The notes: a model not told the origin generated them from the letters alone. Shown: positions 1 to 8,406, counted from the first letter of the stretch. The stretch: DNA of 32,807 nucleotides from JBCCFK01 sp965262315 (GCA_965262315.1 CBDHFJ010000091.1:1-32807), one strand, 5' to 3'. Translations and numbers: made by a program.

Positions 1-245
1 TCCGACAGAACCAGGATGGGCGTCCGGATCCCGGCCTCGCGAAGGACACGGCCCTCCTCGACCAGCGCCACCGCGAGCCAGGAGGCGCCGGCCTCCACTG
101 CAGCGCGACCCACCGGCACGCTGCCGTGTCCGTAGCCGTCGGCCTTCACGACGGCGCAGACCTCGGCCGGTGCCACCAGCTCGGCGATGGCCTTGATGTT
201 GTGGGCGATCGCGCCCAGGTCGATGTCAGCCCATGTGGGTCTCAC
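1..245 (-). CDS. alr: alanine racemase, N-terminal part (cut by window edge)
   Basis: The N-terminal 81 residues of a fold-type III PLP enzyme that converts L-alanine to D-alanine for peptidoglycan. The lysine motif VKADGYGHG is visible, with the Schiff-base lysine at about residue 34, preceded by the typical opening WADIDLGAIAHN. I choose the GTG at 243-245 because GGAGGT lies about 6 nt upstream (within the end of nnr) and the family consensus begins a few residues later. It overlaps the nnr stop by about 20 nt, so the two are probably co-transcribed. The tyrosine acid-base residue and C-terminal barrel lie outside the window. Confidence 0.93.
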   Translation of the reverse strand, partial: MRPTWADIDLGAIAHNIKAIAELVAPAEVCAVVKADGYGHGSVPVGRAAVEAGASWLAVALVEEGRVLREAGIRTPILVLS

Positions 246-1569
246 CCAGCACCTCCGGGATCACGGCGAGCAGGTCGGGGGCCACCATGCCATGTCTGGG
301 AGCGAGCTCAGCGGCACGGCCGTGGATCCATGCACCGGTGGCGGCCGCCTCGAACGGAGCCATGCCACGCGCCAGCAGGGCACCGACGATGCCACTCAAC
401 ACGTCGCCGCTGCCCGCGGTCGCCAGCCGCTGGTCCCCGCTGGCCGAGATCAGCACGTCTCCCTCCGGTGCGGCCACGACGGTGGCAGGTCCCTTGAGCA
501 GCACCACGACGTCCAGTTCGGCGGCCGCGGTTCGGGCGGCTTCGATCCGGTCCCCGCCCGGCCGCCTCCCCGTCAGCTTCTCGAACTCGCCGTCGTGGGG
601 CGTCAGCACGAGACCGCCGCGGGGCATGGAACCATGATCGGCCAGCGCCCAGATCCCGTCGGCATCGACGACCGTCGGACAGGCGGTGCCCGCCAGCGCT
701 TCCCACACCTGGGACGACACGTCGGGGCCGCGCCCGAGTCCCGGCCCGATCACCATGCTGGCGAAGCGGTCGACCCGGTCGGCCGCCAGCACGTCGTCGG
801 CCCAGCCGCTCGCCGGAAGGTGATGGGTCACGACCTCCATCGCGCCTGACACCTCCACGCCGGGACAGCTCCACCGGACGAACCCGGCACCGGCCCTGGC
901 TGCCGCTCGTGAGGCGAGCTCGCCTGCACCCGACATGCCGGGCGCGCCGGCCACCACCCATGTCGCGTGGTGCCACTTGTGGGCAGCGGCCGATCGAGGC
1001 GGCAACCACCGATGCACGTCGTCTGCGGTCAGCAAGTGGGTCCTGGTCGCACTGACGTCGAGCCCGAGATCGGCCACCTCGACCGTACCGGAGTAGGACG
1101 CGCCAGGCTCGAAGAGCAGGCCGGGCTTCAGTGCCTGAAAGGTGACCGTGTGCACCGCCGGGAGTGCAGAACCCGGGACCGCGCCCGTGAGCCCGTCGAC
1201 GCCGGATGCGATGTCGACCGCGAGCACCGGAGCGTCGGTCCGCGGCGGCGCATAGGGCCTGGCGAGGCCGGTCCCGAAGGCGGCATCGATCACGAGGTCT
1301 GCGGCCGGGAGGTCAGGCGGCGCCGCAGCAGCGTCGATGACCCGGACCCTCGCCCCCCACCGAGCGAGGCGCTCGGCCGCGACCCGACCGTCGGCGCCAT
1401 TGTTCCCCTTGCCCGCCACCACGACCACGCGGTGGCCGTAGACACCCCCGAGCATCCGCCGCGCCGCCCACGCGACACACGCGCCCGCCCGCTCGATGAG
1501 CACCTCGATGGGCTCCGGCGCCGCCGCGTCGACCGCGGCCATCTCCTCCGGCGTGACGATCGGGATCAC
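226..1569 (-). CDS. nnr: bifunctional NAD(P)H-hydrate repair enzyme (epimerase + dehydratase)
   Basis: 447 residues, the normal size for the fused enzyme. The N-terminal half is a YjeF_N/NAXE epimerase domain (VVVVAGKGNNGADGRVAA at about residues 48-65, then VIDAAFGTGL). The C-terminal half is the ribokinase-like ADP-dependent dehydratase (LTPHDGEFEKLTG, then AGSGDVLSGIVGALLARG). Together they repair R- and S-forms of hydrated NADH and NADPH. The start is GTG at 1567-1569. No Shine-Dalgarno is visible; instead TACGAT sits exactly 6 nt upstream, suggesting a leaderless transcript. It follows the glmS-like gene after a GC-rich hairpin and overlaps alr, an arrangement seen in other actinobacteria. 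Confidence 0.95.
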   Translation of the reverse strand: MIPIVTPEEMAAVDAAAPEPIEVLIERAGACVAWAARRMLGGVYGHRVVVVAGKGNNGADGRVAAERLARWGARVRVIDAAAAPPDLPAADLVIDAAFGTGLARPYAPPRTDAPVLAVDIASGVDGLTGAVPGSALPAVHTVTFQALKPGLLFEPGASYSGTVEVADLGLDVSATRTHLLTADDVHRWLPPRSAAAHKWHHATWVVAGAPGMSGAGELASRAAARAGAGFVRWSCPGVEVSGAMEVVTHHLPASGWADDVLAADRVDRFASMVIGPGLGRGPDVSSQVWEALAGTACPTVVDADGIWALADHGSMPRGGLVLTPHDGEFEKLTGRRPGGDRIEAARTAAAELDVVVLLKGPATVVAAPEGDVLISASGDQRLATAGSGDVLSGIVGALLARGMAPFEAAATGAWIHGRAAELAPRHGMVAPDLLAVIPEVLGETHMG

Positions 1570-1575
1570 GGGGCG

Positions 1576-1581
1576 ATCGTA
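1576..1581 (-). promoter_or_regulatory. putative -10 box for a leaderless nnr transcript
   Basis: TACGAT on the minus strand matches the actinobacterial -10 pattern TANNNT and ends 6 nt before the GTG start of nnr, the spacing expected when transcription starts on the start codon. No convincing -35 hexamer is visible. Confidence 0.4.
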
Positions 1582-1590
1582 CCGCCCTGC

Positions 1591-1609
1591 CCCGCCCGGG
1601 CCGGGCGGG
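1591..1609 (-). terminator. GC-rich hairpin after the glmS-like gene
   Basis: A perfect 8-bp stem (CCCGCCCG / CGGGCGGG) with a 3-nt loop begins 8 nt past the glmS-like stop codon. No T-tract follows on the minus strand, so termination would be weak or Rho-assisted. Confidence 0.4.
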
Positions 1610-1617
1610 CCCTCGGC

Positions 1618-4600
1618 TCAGTCGGCGGTGTTCGTCCAGTACTCCGCGAGCTGCGTGATCGGGAGCACGAGCAGGTCGGCCACCGGGACCGAACCCAGCA
1701 GGTCCTCCCGGAAGGTCGGCTCCGTCTCCGTCACGAAGTCACGGAGACCCGAGTACCGGTTGCGGTAGCCCTGCAGCAGACCACGGGCCACGTTGGCATC
1801 CAGCGAGTCCTCGAGCTGGAGATGCAGCAACGTGATCCCCACCGCCTGCTTGTCCTTGATCTCGGGAACGATCGCGATGAGGCGGCCGTCCCGACGTCCC
1901 CGGGTCACCAGGATCTGTCGCTCGACCGCCACCAGGTGCTTGCTGCCTCGGAGCGACGGATCGCGGTCGACCCGGCTCGGCAGTTCGCGCGCGACGCCAC
2001 CCCGGTCCACGATGACCAGCTGCGCGTCGCCGTCGACATCACCCTCGATCCGGTAGCGAATGTGGCCGAGGACCGACGCCACGGCGGGGTCGAGCGAGGC
2101 CAACGTCCGCAGGTTCTGGTAGCTCAGACGATCGCGCGGTGCCCCGGCTGCCAACAACTCCCGGACCAGGCCGACCTCGATGAGCTCCTCGTCGGAGCGG
2201 GAGATACCGACCGTCACCGTCTTCGCCTGGTGCTTGATGGCGTCGATCGGCCGCGTGAGATCCTCGATACCCACGGTCAGCGCAGCGGCGAGGTCTTCGA
2301 GCACCGTGGCAGGTGTACCCACCTTGCCGAAGTCGAGTTGATAGGAGTCCAGCGGAATCGTGCCGATCGCGTAGCGGAACAGCGACGCGATGCGGGTGGC
2401 GCTGGAGGCTTCGAGGTGACCGTTGTACTCGCCGGCCCGGACACCCTCCAGGAAGCGCTGTGCCTGCTGTGCGATGGCGGGACGGAGGGTCTGGAGCATG
2501 ACCTCGCCGGTCATGTCGGGGTGCTCGGACACGGCCTGCTCGACCGCTGCCCGGGTCTCCCGCAGCGGCCGGGCCTGCGCGTCGATCGACAGGGCCGCCT
2601 CGTAGCCGAACAGGTGGCCGGCGACCGTCGACAGCACGAAGGCGAGGGCCGGGTCGATGGTCGGCACCTTGATGACGTGGAGTGCCGCCGGATACTCGGC
2701 GGTGTCGTCGGCGATGACGATGGGGGCCGCCTTGTGCGCGCGGTAGATCGCGACCTCCTTCGAGACGTCGGAGGCGGTGGAGCCGACCAGGCCGGCGGCG
2801 CAGATGAGGATCAGCGGCTCCGACGAGAGGTCGATGTGCTTCTTGTCCTCGGTGGAGTCCGCGGCGATCGACTTGTAGCAGAGCTCGGAGAGCTTGATCC
2901 GGATCTCGCGAGCCGCCACGACGTTGGGGCCGTTGCCGACGATCGCCCAGTACCGGCGCGGCGGCGCGAACTCGGCGGCGGCCTTGCCGATGTCGGCCCG
3001 CTGGCCGATGACTCGCTCCATGGCGGCGGGGAGATCGCGGAGGCTTCGCAGAATGCTCTGGCGCCCGCCGTGTTGCGCGTCCTCGCCGTTCACCTCGTCG
3101 GCGATCGCGATCGCCAGCAACGCGCCGGCGGCGATCTGGGAGTAGAAGGCCTTGGTGGAGGCCACGCTCATCTCGACGTCGCGGCCGTCGGAGGTGTAGA
3201 GCACACCGTCGCTCTTGTCGGTCAGGTCCGAACCGCGGCGGTTCACGATCGCGATGACCGACGCGCCCCGACCTCGGACCAGGTCGACGGTGCGGTTCGT
3301 GTCGGTCGTCGTGCCCGACTGGCTGATGGCGACCACCAGGGTGTCGCTCATGTCCGAGCGCATGTGGAAGCCCGAGAGCTCGGTGGCGGGCAGGGCTTCG
3401 ACATGGAGGCCGGTCGCTTCTCGGCCCAACAACAGCGCCAGGCTCTGGCCCGCGACGGCGGCGGTCCCCTGTCCGATCACCAGGACCTGGCGGATCGAAC
3501 CGTCGCGGAGCCGGGTTCGGATGCCTTCGGGCAGGGTGTCGGTGCTCAGGCGAACGTCGAACGAACCGTCCTGTTCGCGCAGCTTGCCCCGAAGGGTCTT
3601 GCGGAAGGACTGCGGCGCCTCGGAGATCTCCTTGAGCAGGAAGTGCGGGAACGCTCCCCGATCGATGTCGCGGGTCGTGATCTCGGCCTCGGTGACGTCG
3701 TCGTCGGTGACCGGCAGCTCGGTGCCGTCGTAGGCGACCCGACGGATCCCCTCGATGTCGCCGGCGCGGCTCCCATCGAGCGAGATGATCTGACCACGGC
3801 TGGCCGTGGGGTTGTCGGGGTTGCCCGGAGTCTCACCATCCATCCGGAGGTAGCGATCGGTGACCTCGACCACGCCGTAGGGCTCGGAGGCCACGAGGAA
3901 GCTGTCTTCGCCCAGACCGACGTAGAGCGCCTGACCGCTGCCGCGAAGCGCGAGCTGAAGGCGGCCGGGGGTCACTGCGGCGCTGGCCGCGATGGCGACG
4001 GATCCCTCGAGCGCGGCCACGGTGCGACGGAACGACTCGTCGACGCCGGTCAGCTCGGTTCGCTCATCGAGCCCTTCGAGATGCTTGCCCATCAGGGTCG
4101 GAATGACCTTGGCGTCGGTACTGATCGCCGGCGCGATCGCCAGACGCTCGGTGGCCTTGAGGTCGGCGAAGTTGTCGACGTCACCGTTCAGCGCAGCGGT
4201 CACGTAGGGGCAGGAGTAGTCGCTCGCCTGCTCGGAGTTCAGCGGGTGGGCATTCGGCTCGCTGATGATGCCGACGCTGGCCCATCGGGTGTGGCCGAGC
4301 ACGGTCACCGAGGCCTGATCGTTGTCGAGGGCGCGGCGCAACAGCTCGTCGGAGACGATGGCCGCTCGCAATGCCGCCGTGTTGTCGCCCAGCTCGCCGA
4401 TCTCGGCGGCGGCCTTGTAGACGAAGCTCAGATGGCCGTCGGCGATGCGCACGGAGCCCGATCCGAAGTTGGCGTCCTGGCCGCGGGCGGCGATCGTTGC
4501 CGCGATGGCCTCGGACTGGAGATCGAGGCCGTGTCCCCGCACCAGCAGGTGCAGGCCCGCCGAGTCGCGCCCCCGGACCTCGAGGCGATCGATGGCGGAC

Positions 4601-5049
4601 AGGGCCTCCTGGACCGAGGTCATGGCTTCGATGGAGGCCACGGTCACCACCCCGTCGCAGAGCCCGATGACGGCGCGGGCGGTACGGAGGCGGTCACGGC
4701 CGATGGCCCACACCGCGTCCTTGAGCCGGAGGAGGGCGGCGTTGACCGCTTCTCCCGCCTCGGTGTCGGCCGCTTCGAGCGCCGCCTCGAGACTGTTGAT
4801 GGCCGCTTCCACCTGGTCGATCCGAGCTGTGAGCATCGCCGTCAGGTCAGCGTCGTTGACGAGCGCGGTGACGCCCGGAACGCCGCCCAGGGCTCGGTTG
4901 ATGTCCTCGAAGGAGCGGGCGAGCCCGGCGAGCAGCACCGGATCCGCCGACAGGGTGCCGGTCTCGACCGGGAGGAGATCGAGGATCTCCTCGGTCGAGG
5001 GCACGGAACGGGTCGCCCGCCGGCGCACGATGGCCACGATGCCGCACAT
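1618..5049 (-). CDS. glutamine--fructose-6-phosphate aminotransferase-like protein, greatly enlarged
   Basis: Begins MCGIVAI, so Cys2 becomes the N-terminal nucleophile of the glutaminase domain; the ATG at 5047-5049 is chosen for that reason over upstream in-frame starts. About 1143 residues versus roughly 610 for ordinary GlmS. Landmarks: RGRDSAG at 159-165 (near residue 30 in E. coli, so about 130 mostly helical residues are inserted after MCGIVAI), GHTRWAS at 252-258, NGDVDN at 288-293, STDAKVI at 310-316, linker HFLLKE near 469-474, first SIS domain with SQSGTTTDT at 576-584 and SVASTKAF, then a diverged second SIS domain where the usual ELKHGPLALI segment reads STEDKKHIDLSSEPLILI. A GlmS-like tail motif (QAKTVTVG) is followed by about 200 further residues of unknown role. 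Next to glmM, glucosamine-6-phosphate synthesis is likely but not proven. Confidence 0.85.
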   Translation of the reverse strand: MCGIVAIVRRRATRSVPSTEEILDLLPVETGTLSADPVLLAGLARSFEDINRALGGVPGVTALVNDADLTAMLTARIDQVEAAINSLEAALEAADTEAGEAVNAALLRLKDAVWAIGRDRLRTARAVIGLCDGVVTVASIEAMTSVQEALSAIDRLEVRGRDSAGLHLLVRGHGLDLQSEAIAATIAARGQDANFGSGSVRIADGHLSFVYKAAAEIGELGDNTAALRAAIVSDELLRRALDNDQASVTVLGHTRWASVGIISEPNAHPLNSEQASDYSCPYVTAALNGDVDNFADLKATERLAIAPAISTDAKVIPTLMGKHLEGLDERTELTGVDESFRRTVAALEGSVAIAASAAVTPGRLQLALRGSGQALYVGLGEDSFLVASEPYGVVEVTDRYLRMDGETPGNPDNPTASRGQIISLDGSRAGDIEGIRRVAYDGTELPVTDDDVTEAEITTRDIDRGAFPHFLLKEISEAPQSFRKTLRGKLREQDGSFDVRLSTDTLPEGIRTRLRDGSIRQVLVIGQGTAAVAGQSLALLLGREATGLHVEALPATELSGFHMRSDMSDTLVVAISQSGTTTDTNRTVDLVRGRGASVIAIVNRRGSDLTDKSDGVLYTSDGRDVEMSVASTKAFYSQIAAGALLAIAIADEVNGEDAQHGGRQSILRSLRDLPAAMERVIGQRADIGKAAAEFAPPRRYWAIVGNGPNVVAAREIRIKLSELCYKSIAADSTEDKKHIDLSSEPLILICAAGLVGSTASDVSKEVAIYRAHKAAPIVIADDTAEYPAALHVIKVPTIDPALAFVLSTVAGHLFGYEAALSIDAQARPLRETRAAVEQAVSEHPDMTGEVMLQTLRPAIAQQAQRFLEGVRAGEYNGHLEASSATRIASLFRYAIGTIPLDSYQLDFGKVGTPATVLEDLAAALTVGIEDLTRPIDAIKHQAKTVTVGISRSDEELIEVGLVRELLAAGAPRDRLSYQNLRTLASLDPAVASVLGHIRYRIEGDVDGDAQLVIVDRGGVARELPSRVDRDPSLRGSKHLVAVERQILVTRGRRDGRLIAIVPEIKDKQAVGITLLHLQLEDSLDANVARGLLQGYRNRYSGLRDFVTETEPTFREDLLGSVPVADLLVLPITQLAEYWTNTAD

Positions 5050-5096
5050 AGGTGTTTGAATCCCTTCGCCGATCAGGGGTGAATCGGGGTGGTGCC

Positions 5097-5102
5097 AGTG
5101 TA
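5097..5102 (-). promoter_or_regulatory. possible -10 box upstream of the glmS-like gene
   Basis: TACACT (minus strand) fits TANNNT and would give a leader of about 45 nt carrying AAGGGA upstream of the ATG. The -35 region is weak. The gap to glmM (5050-5200) holds nothing else I can name. Confidence 0.25.
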
Positions 5103-5200
5103 AGGGTCGGTCCCGGGCGCGATCGCTGGGGAGGTCTCCCCGGGCCATCGGCCCCACCACACACCCGCGACGGCCACGATGGGTTCCCGACCGCCTGCGC

Positions 5201-6508
5201 TCAGCGACGCTCGAGCACGTCGACCAGGTCGTCGACGGCGGCGTCGGCCTCTTCCTGGGTGGGGGCCTCGGCCATCACCCGGATCAGGGGCTCGGTCCCG
5301 GACGGCCGAACCAGGAGGCGCCCCGTGTCGCCGAGCCCGGCAGCCACCCGGTCGATCTCGGCCTCGATGGCACCCATTGTCGCCTTGGCGTCACCGTCGA
5401 CCCGCACGTTGCGAAGTCGTTGGGGGAGGCGCGTCATCGCGGCGGCCGCGAGTTCGGCGAGTGTCGCACCGGAGCGAGCGACGGTGTCGAGCAGTTGCAC
5501 GCACGTCAACAGGCCGTCTCCGGTCGGTGCGAGGTCGTGGAAGATCACGTGGCCGGACTGCTCGCCACCGAGCGACCAGCCGTTGGCCTCGAGCGCTTCC
5601 AACACGTGCCGATCACCGACGGGGGTCTGGTGGACGGCGATGTCGTGGCGCTGCATCCCGAGGTGGAAACCGAGATTGGTCATCACGGTGACGACCACGG
5701 TCCGCTGGGGCAGGAGGTCACGGCTCGCGCGATCGATCGCGCAGATGCCGATGATCTCGTCACCGTCGACCATCTCGCCGGTGCCGTCGACCGCCAGCAT
5801 CCGGTCGGCGTCACCGTCGAAGGCCACACCCAGATCAGCGCTGCTCTCGACGACCCGCCCGCTGAGGCGGGCCATGTCGGTCGAGCCGGCGCCGTCGTTG
5901 ATGTTGCGACCGTCGGGCTGCGCATGCAGCGTGATCACCTCGGCCCCCAACGTCGCGAGGGTGGCCGGGGCGATGGTGGAGGCGGCGCCGTTGGCGCAGT
6001 CGACCACGATGCGCAACCCGTCGAGGTTCCGTCCGCCGATACTCGCGACCACGGCATCGCCGTACTCCGCGAGCAGGTCGGAGCGATCGAACGCTCGAGC
6101 ACCCTCGAAGGGTTCCAGGCGCTCCCGCTCGGCCAGCAGCTGCTCCATGGTCTGCTGCTGGTCGTCGGTCAGCTTCCGGCCACCCGGGGCGAAGAACTTC
6201 ACGCCGTTGTCGTGGTACGGGTTGTGTGACGCCGACACCATCGCTCCGGGGAGGCCGTGGCGAGCGCACGCGACCGCCACCGCCGGTGTGGGGGCATCGC
6301 CGATGAACCACGGATCGATGCCCAGGCGCGCGATCCCGCGACAGATCGCGGCCACGAAGTCCGGGCCGGACTCGCGAGTGTCGGTGCCGATGATCATGGC
6401 CTCGCCACCCAGCACTTCACCGGCCGTGACCGCGAGCGCCTCGACGTCCTCGATCGTCAGATCGTGGTACGCCCGCCCCCGGATGCCGTCTGTCCCGAAC
6501 TTCAACAT
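5201..6508 (-). CDS. glmM: phosphoglucosamine mutase
   Basis: 435 residues, close to the family length of about 445. It interconverts glucosamine-6-phosphate and glucosamine-1-phosphate on the way to UDP-GlcNAc. Seen: N-terminal FGTDGIRG; active phosphoserine loop VSASHNPYHDNGVKFF near residue 100; metal loop DGDADRM near 240; phosphate-binding RPSGTEPLIRVM near the C-terminus. All key residues are intact. It lies between rpsI and the glmS-like gene, the order common in actinobacteria, linking cell-wall precursor supply to the rplM-rpsI region. Confidence 0.97.
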   Translation of the reverse strand: MLKFGTDGIRGRAYHDLTIEDVEALAVTAGEVLGGEAMIIGTDTRESGPDFVAAICRGIARLGIDPWFIGDAPTPAVAVACARHGLPGAMVSASHNPYHDNGVKFFAPGGRKLTDDQQQTMEQLLAERERLEPFEGARAFDRSDLLAEYGDAVVASIGGRNLDGLRIVVDCANGAASTIAPATLATLGAEVITLHAQPDGRNINDGAGSTDMARLSGRVVESSADLGVAFDGDADRMLAVDGTGEMVDGDEIIGICAIDRASRDLLPQRTVVVTVMTNLGFHLGMQRHDIAVHQTPVGDRHVLEALEANGWSLGGEQSGHVIFHDLAPTGDGLLTCVQLLDTVARSGATLAELAAAAMTRLPQRLRNVRVDGDAKATMGAIEAEIDRVAAGLGDTGRLLVRPSGTEPLIRVMAEAPTQEEADAAVDDLVDVLERR

Positions 6509-6517
6509 GCGCGCCTC

Positions 6518-6523
6518 AGAATA
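6518..6523 (-). promoter_or_regulatory. putative -10 box close to the glmM start
   Basis: TATTCT on the minus strand ends 9 nt before the glmM ATG. This would give a transcript with almost no leader. A GAGG lies within the gap. The rest of the 108-bp rpsI-glmM gap shows no gene. Confidence 0.35.
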
Positions 6524-6616
6524 CTGCCGTCCGACATGCCCATCGGCCGACAGCGGCGCTCGTGAAGTGGATGCGCGTGGACCCGGTCAGCACGGCGTCG
6601 TGCGTCCGGGCCGCAA

Positions 6617-7006
6617 TCAGCGCTTGCTGTACTGCGGAGCCTTGCGGGCCTTCTTGAGGCCGTACTTCTTGGACTCCTTCTTCCGCGGGTCGCGGGTGAG
6701 GAAGCCGGCGCGCTTGAGGGGCTCGCGCATCTCGGTGTCGATGTCGACGAGGCCACGGGCGATGCCCAGGCGCACCGCACCAGCCTGGCCGGTGGGGCCG
6801 CCACCGTGCAGGGTCACGTCCACGTCGTAGGCCGAATCGGTCTGGGTGATCTTGAGCGGCTCGGAGAGCACCATCCGGTGCGTCTCCGAGGGAAAGTAGT
6901 CCTCGACGGTACGGCCGTTGACCGTGATGGTGCCGTCACCGGGACGAATCCGGACACGAGCGACGGCGCGCTTGCGGCGGCCGGTGGTCTGAGCGAGCAC
7001 AGTCAT
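6617..7006 (-). CDS. rpsI: 30S ribosomal protein S9
   Basis: 129 residues with the family opening TTGRRKRAVARVRI, the central GGGPTGQAGAVRLGIARGL and the basic C-terminal end KAPQYSKR, whose final arginine reaches the P-site tRNA in known ribosomes. It follows rplM after 11 nt, the usual L13-S9 pair. Length and motifs are normal. Confidence 0.98.
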   Translation of the reverse strand: MTVLAQTTGRRKRAVARVRIRPGDGTITVNGRTVEDYFPSETHRMVLSEPLKITQTDSAYDVDVTLHGGGPTGQAGAVRLGIARGLVDIDTEMREPLKRAGFLTRDPRKKESKKYGLKKARKAPQYSKR

Positions 7007-7017
7007 GTCAATCGTCC

Positions 7018-7473
7018 TCAGGAGGCTTCGCGGGCCCGAGCGTGCTCCAGCGACAACGGCTGGGGCTTCTGGGCGTCGTGCGGGTGTGTGGGGCCGGCGT
7101 ACACCTTCAGCTTGGTGAGCATCTGGCGGCCGAGGCGGTTCTTGGGAAGCATGCCGCGCACCGAACCGCGGACGGCCTCGGCGGGCTTGTTGTCCAACAG
7201 ATCGGCGTAGGTCGTGGACTTGATGCCACCCGGGTAGCCCGAGTGGCGGTACATCATCTTGTCCTTCGCCTTGTCGTTGGTGAGCACGACCTTGTCGGCG
7301 TTGATGATGATGACGTGGTCACCCGTGTCCATGTGCGGGGTGAACGTGGGCTTGTGCTTGCCGCGCAGAATGCGGGCGACCTCGGTGGCCATGCGGCCGA
7401 GGACGAGGCCTTCGGCGTCAACGACGTGCCACTGGCGCTCGATCTCGGCAGCTTTCGGGGTGTAGGTCTTCAC
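7018..7473 (-). CDS. rplM: 50S ribosomal protein L13
   Basis: 151 residues. The start is the GTG at 7471-7473, giving MKTYTPKAAEIERQWHVVDA, which matches the family N-terminus; the longer in-frame opening upstream is not L13-like. Core motifs GRMATEVARILRGKHKP, NADKVVLT and GMLPKNRLGRQML are present. An early-assembling large-subunit protein, first gene of the rplM-rpsI unit. The Shine-Dalgarno is weak (GACGAAGACGAA region). A promoter and a leader resembling those of infA lie upstream. Confidence 0.97.
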   Translation of the reverse strand: MKTYTPKAAEIERQWHVVDAEGLVLGRMATEVARILRGKHKPTFTPHMDTGDHVIIINADKVVLTNDKAKDKMMYRHSGYPGGIKSTTYADLLDNKPAEAVRGSVRGMLPKNRLGRQMLTKLKVYAGPTHPHDAQKPQPLSLEHARAREAS

Positions 7474-7541
7474 GGTTCGTCTTCGTCCAGGTGGTCCGGG
7501 TGTGTGGTCGCGGCAGCAGTGGCCGCTCAGACCAGCAGACA
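7474..7541 (-). promoter_or_regulatory. 5' leader of rplM, similar to the infA leader
   Basis: The predicted leader begins TGTCTGCTGG (7532-7541), then a small hairpin (GCGGC / GCCGC), then GACCACACACCC (7498-7509), then the GTG start. The infA leader shows the same elements in the same order. Candidate shared regulatory leader; mechanism unknown. Confidence 0.4.
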
Positions 7542-7571
7542 AGGATACGGGTGCGTCGGGCGCGCTTCCAA
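7542..7571 (-). promoter_or_regulatory. promoter of the rplM-rpsI operon
   Basis: On the minus strand TTGGAA (7566-7571), an 18-nt spacer starting GCGCGC, then TATCCT (7542-7547). The architecture matches the infA promoter almost base for base at the boxes, which raises confidence in both. Confidence 0.55.
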
Positions 7572-7596
7572 CTGCACACCTGCGATGTCTTCGACC

Positions 7597-8400
7597 TCAA
7601 TAGGTCACCGACCACAGGGTGAGGCCCTGTGGCGGGGCCAGCGCGCCCGCGGTGTGACGGTCGCGGGCCGCGATGGTGGCGGGGATCGACGAGGCGTCGC
7701 GCCGGCCCAGACCGACCTCCACGAGCGTGCCGGTGATGGCTCGAACCATCTGATGGCAGAAGGCATTGGCGGTGAGCCACAGATCGACCAGGTCGCCGGG
7801 CTCGGTCACGACGTCGATGCGATGGACCTCTCGAGTCAGGTCGGCCTCGACGTGTTCGCCGTCCACCAGAACGGTCCTGCGGCGACAGAACGACGAGAAG
7901 TCGTGTTCGCCCACGAGGTGCCCAGCTGCGGCTTCCATCGCGCCCAGGTCGAGGGCCCCGGGCACGTGCCAACTCAGGTGGTGCAGGAAGGGATCGCCGT
8001 GACCGCGGTTCAGGATCCGATATCGGTAGGTCCGACCCTCGGCCGAGAACCGAGCGTCGAAGTCGTCGGTGACCGGACTCAGGTCCCGCACGACGATGCT
8101 CGGAGCGAGCATGCGGTTCAGCGAGTGCTGTAGCCGATCGACGTCGGCGTCGCGGGGGCCGTCGAAGGACACCACCTGTCCCCACCCGTGGACCCCGGCG
8201 TCGGTCCGACCGGCGCAGGTGACCCGGATGTCGCACGCGAGGATGCGACCGAGCGCTGCGTCGACGGCGCCGGCGACGGTCTCCACACCCGGGTTGGCGG
8301 CGAACCCGTGGTACGCCGCGCCGTCATAGGCGAGGACGGCGGCGAAGCGTCGTAGGCCCGGCGGGGGCGGGGCGACCTCGGGCCTGGGCGGACGCGGCAT
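7597..8400 (-). CDS. truA: tRNA pseudouridine(38-40) synthase
   Basis: 267 residues, typical for TruA. It isomerises uridines 38-40 in the tRNA anticodon arm. The catalytic aspartate lies in CAGRTDAGVHGWGQVVSF near residue 65; DFSSFC and the C-terminal AFCHQMVRAITGTLVEVG segment are also typical. The ATG at 8398-8400 lacks a Shine-Dalgarno; CACAAT lies 6 nt upstream. In many actinobacteria truA directly follows rplQ; here about 3 kb (ABC pair and M28-like gene) lies between them. Confidence 0.96.
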   Translation of the reverse strand: MPRPPRPEVAPPPPGLRRFAAVLAYDGAAYHGFAANPGVETVAGAVDAALGRILACDIRVTCAGRTDAGVHGWGQVVSFDGPRDADVDRLQHSLNRMLAPSIVVRDLSPVTDDFDARFSAEGRTYRYRILNRGHGDPFLHHLSWHVPGALDLGAMEAAAGHLVGEHDFSSFCRRRTVLVDGEHVEADLTREVHRIDVVTEPGDLVDLWLTANAFCHQMVRAITGTLVEVGLGRRDASSIPATIAARDRHTAGALAPPQGLTLWSVTY

Positions 8401-8406
8401 ACGACC

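Noticed and set aside
967..5082. Very long open frame on the plus strand (over 1300 codons)
   Set aside because: It is antisense to the glmS-like gene, Arg/Gly/Asp-rich with no domain, and explained by high GC at third codon positions.
5052..6830. Plus-strand open frame of about 590 codons across glmM and rpsI
   Set aside because: Ser/Arg/Pro-rich shadow of glmM on the other strand; the glmM motifs on the minus strand are unmistakable.
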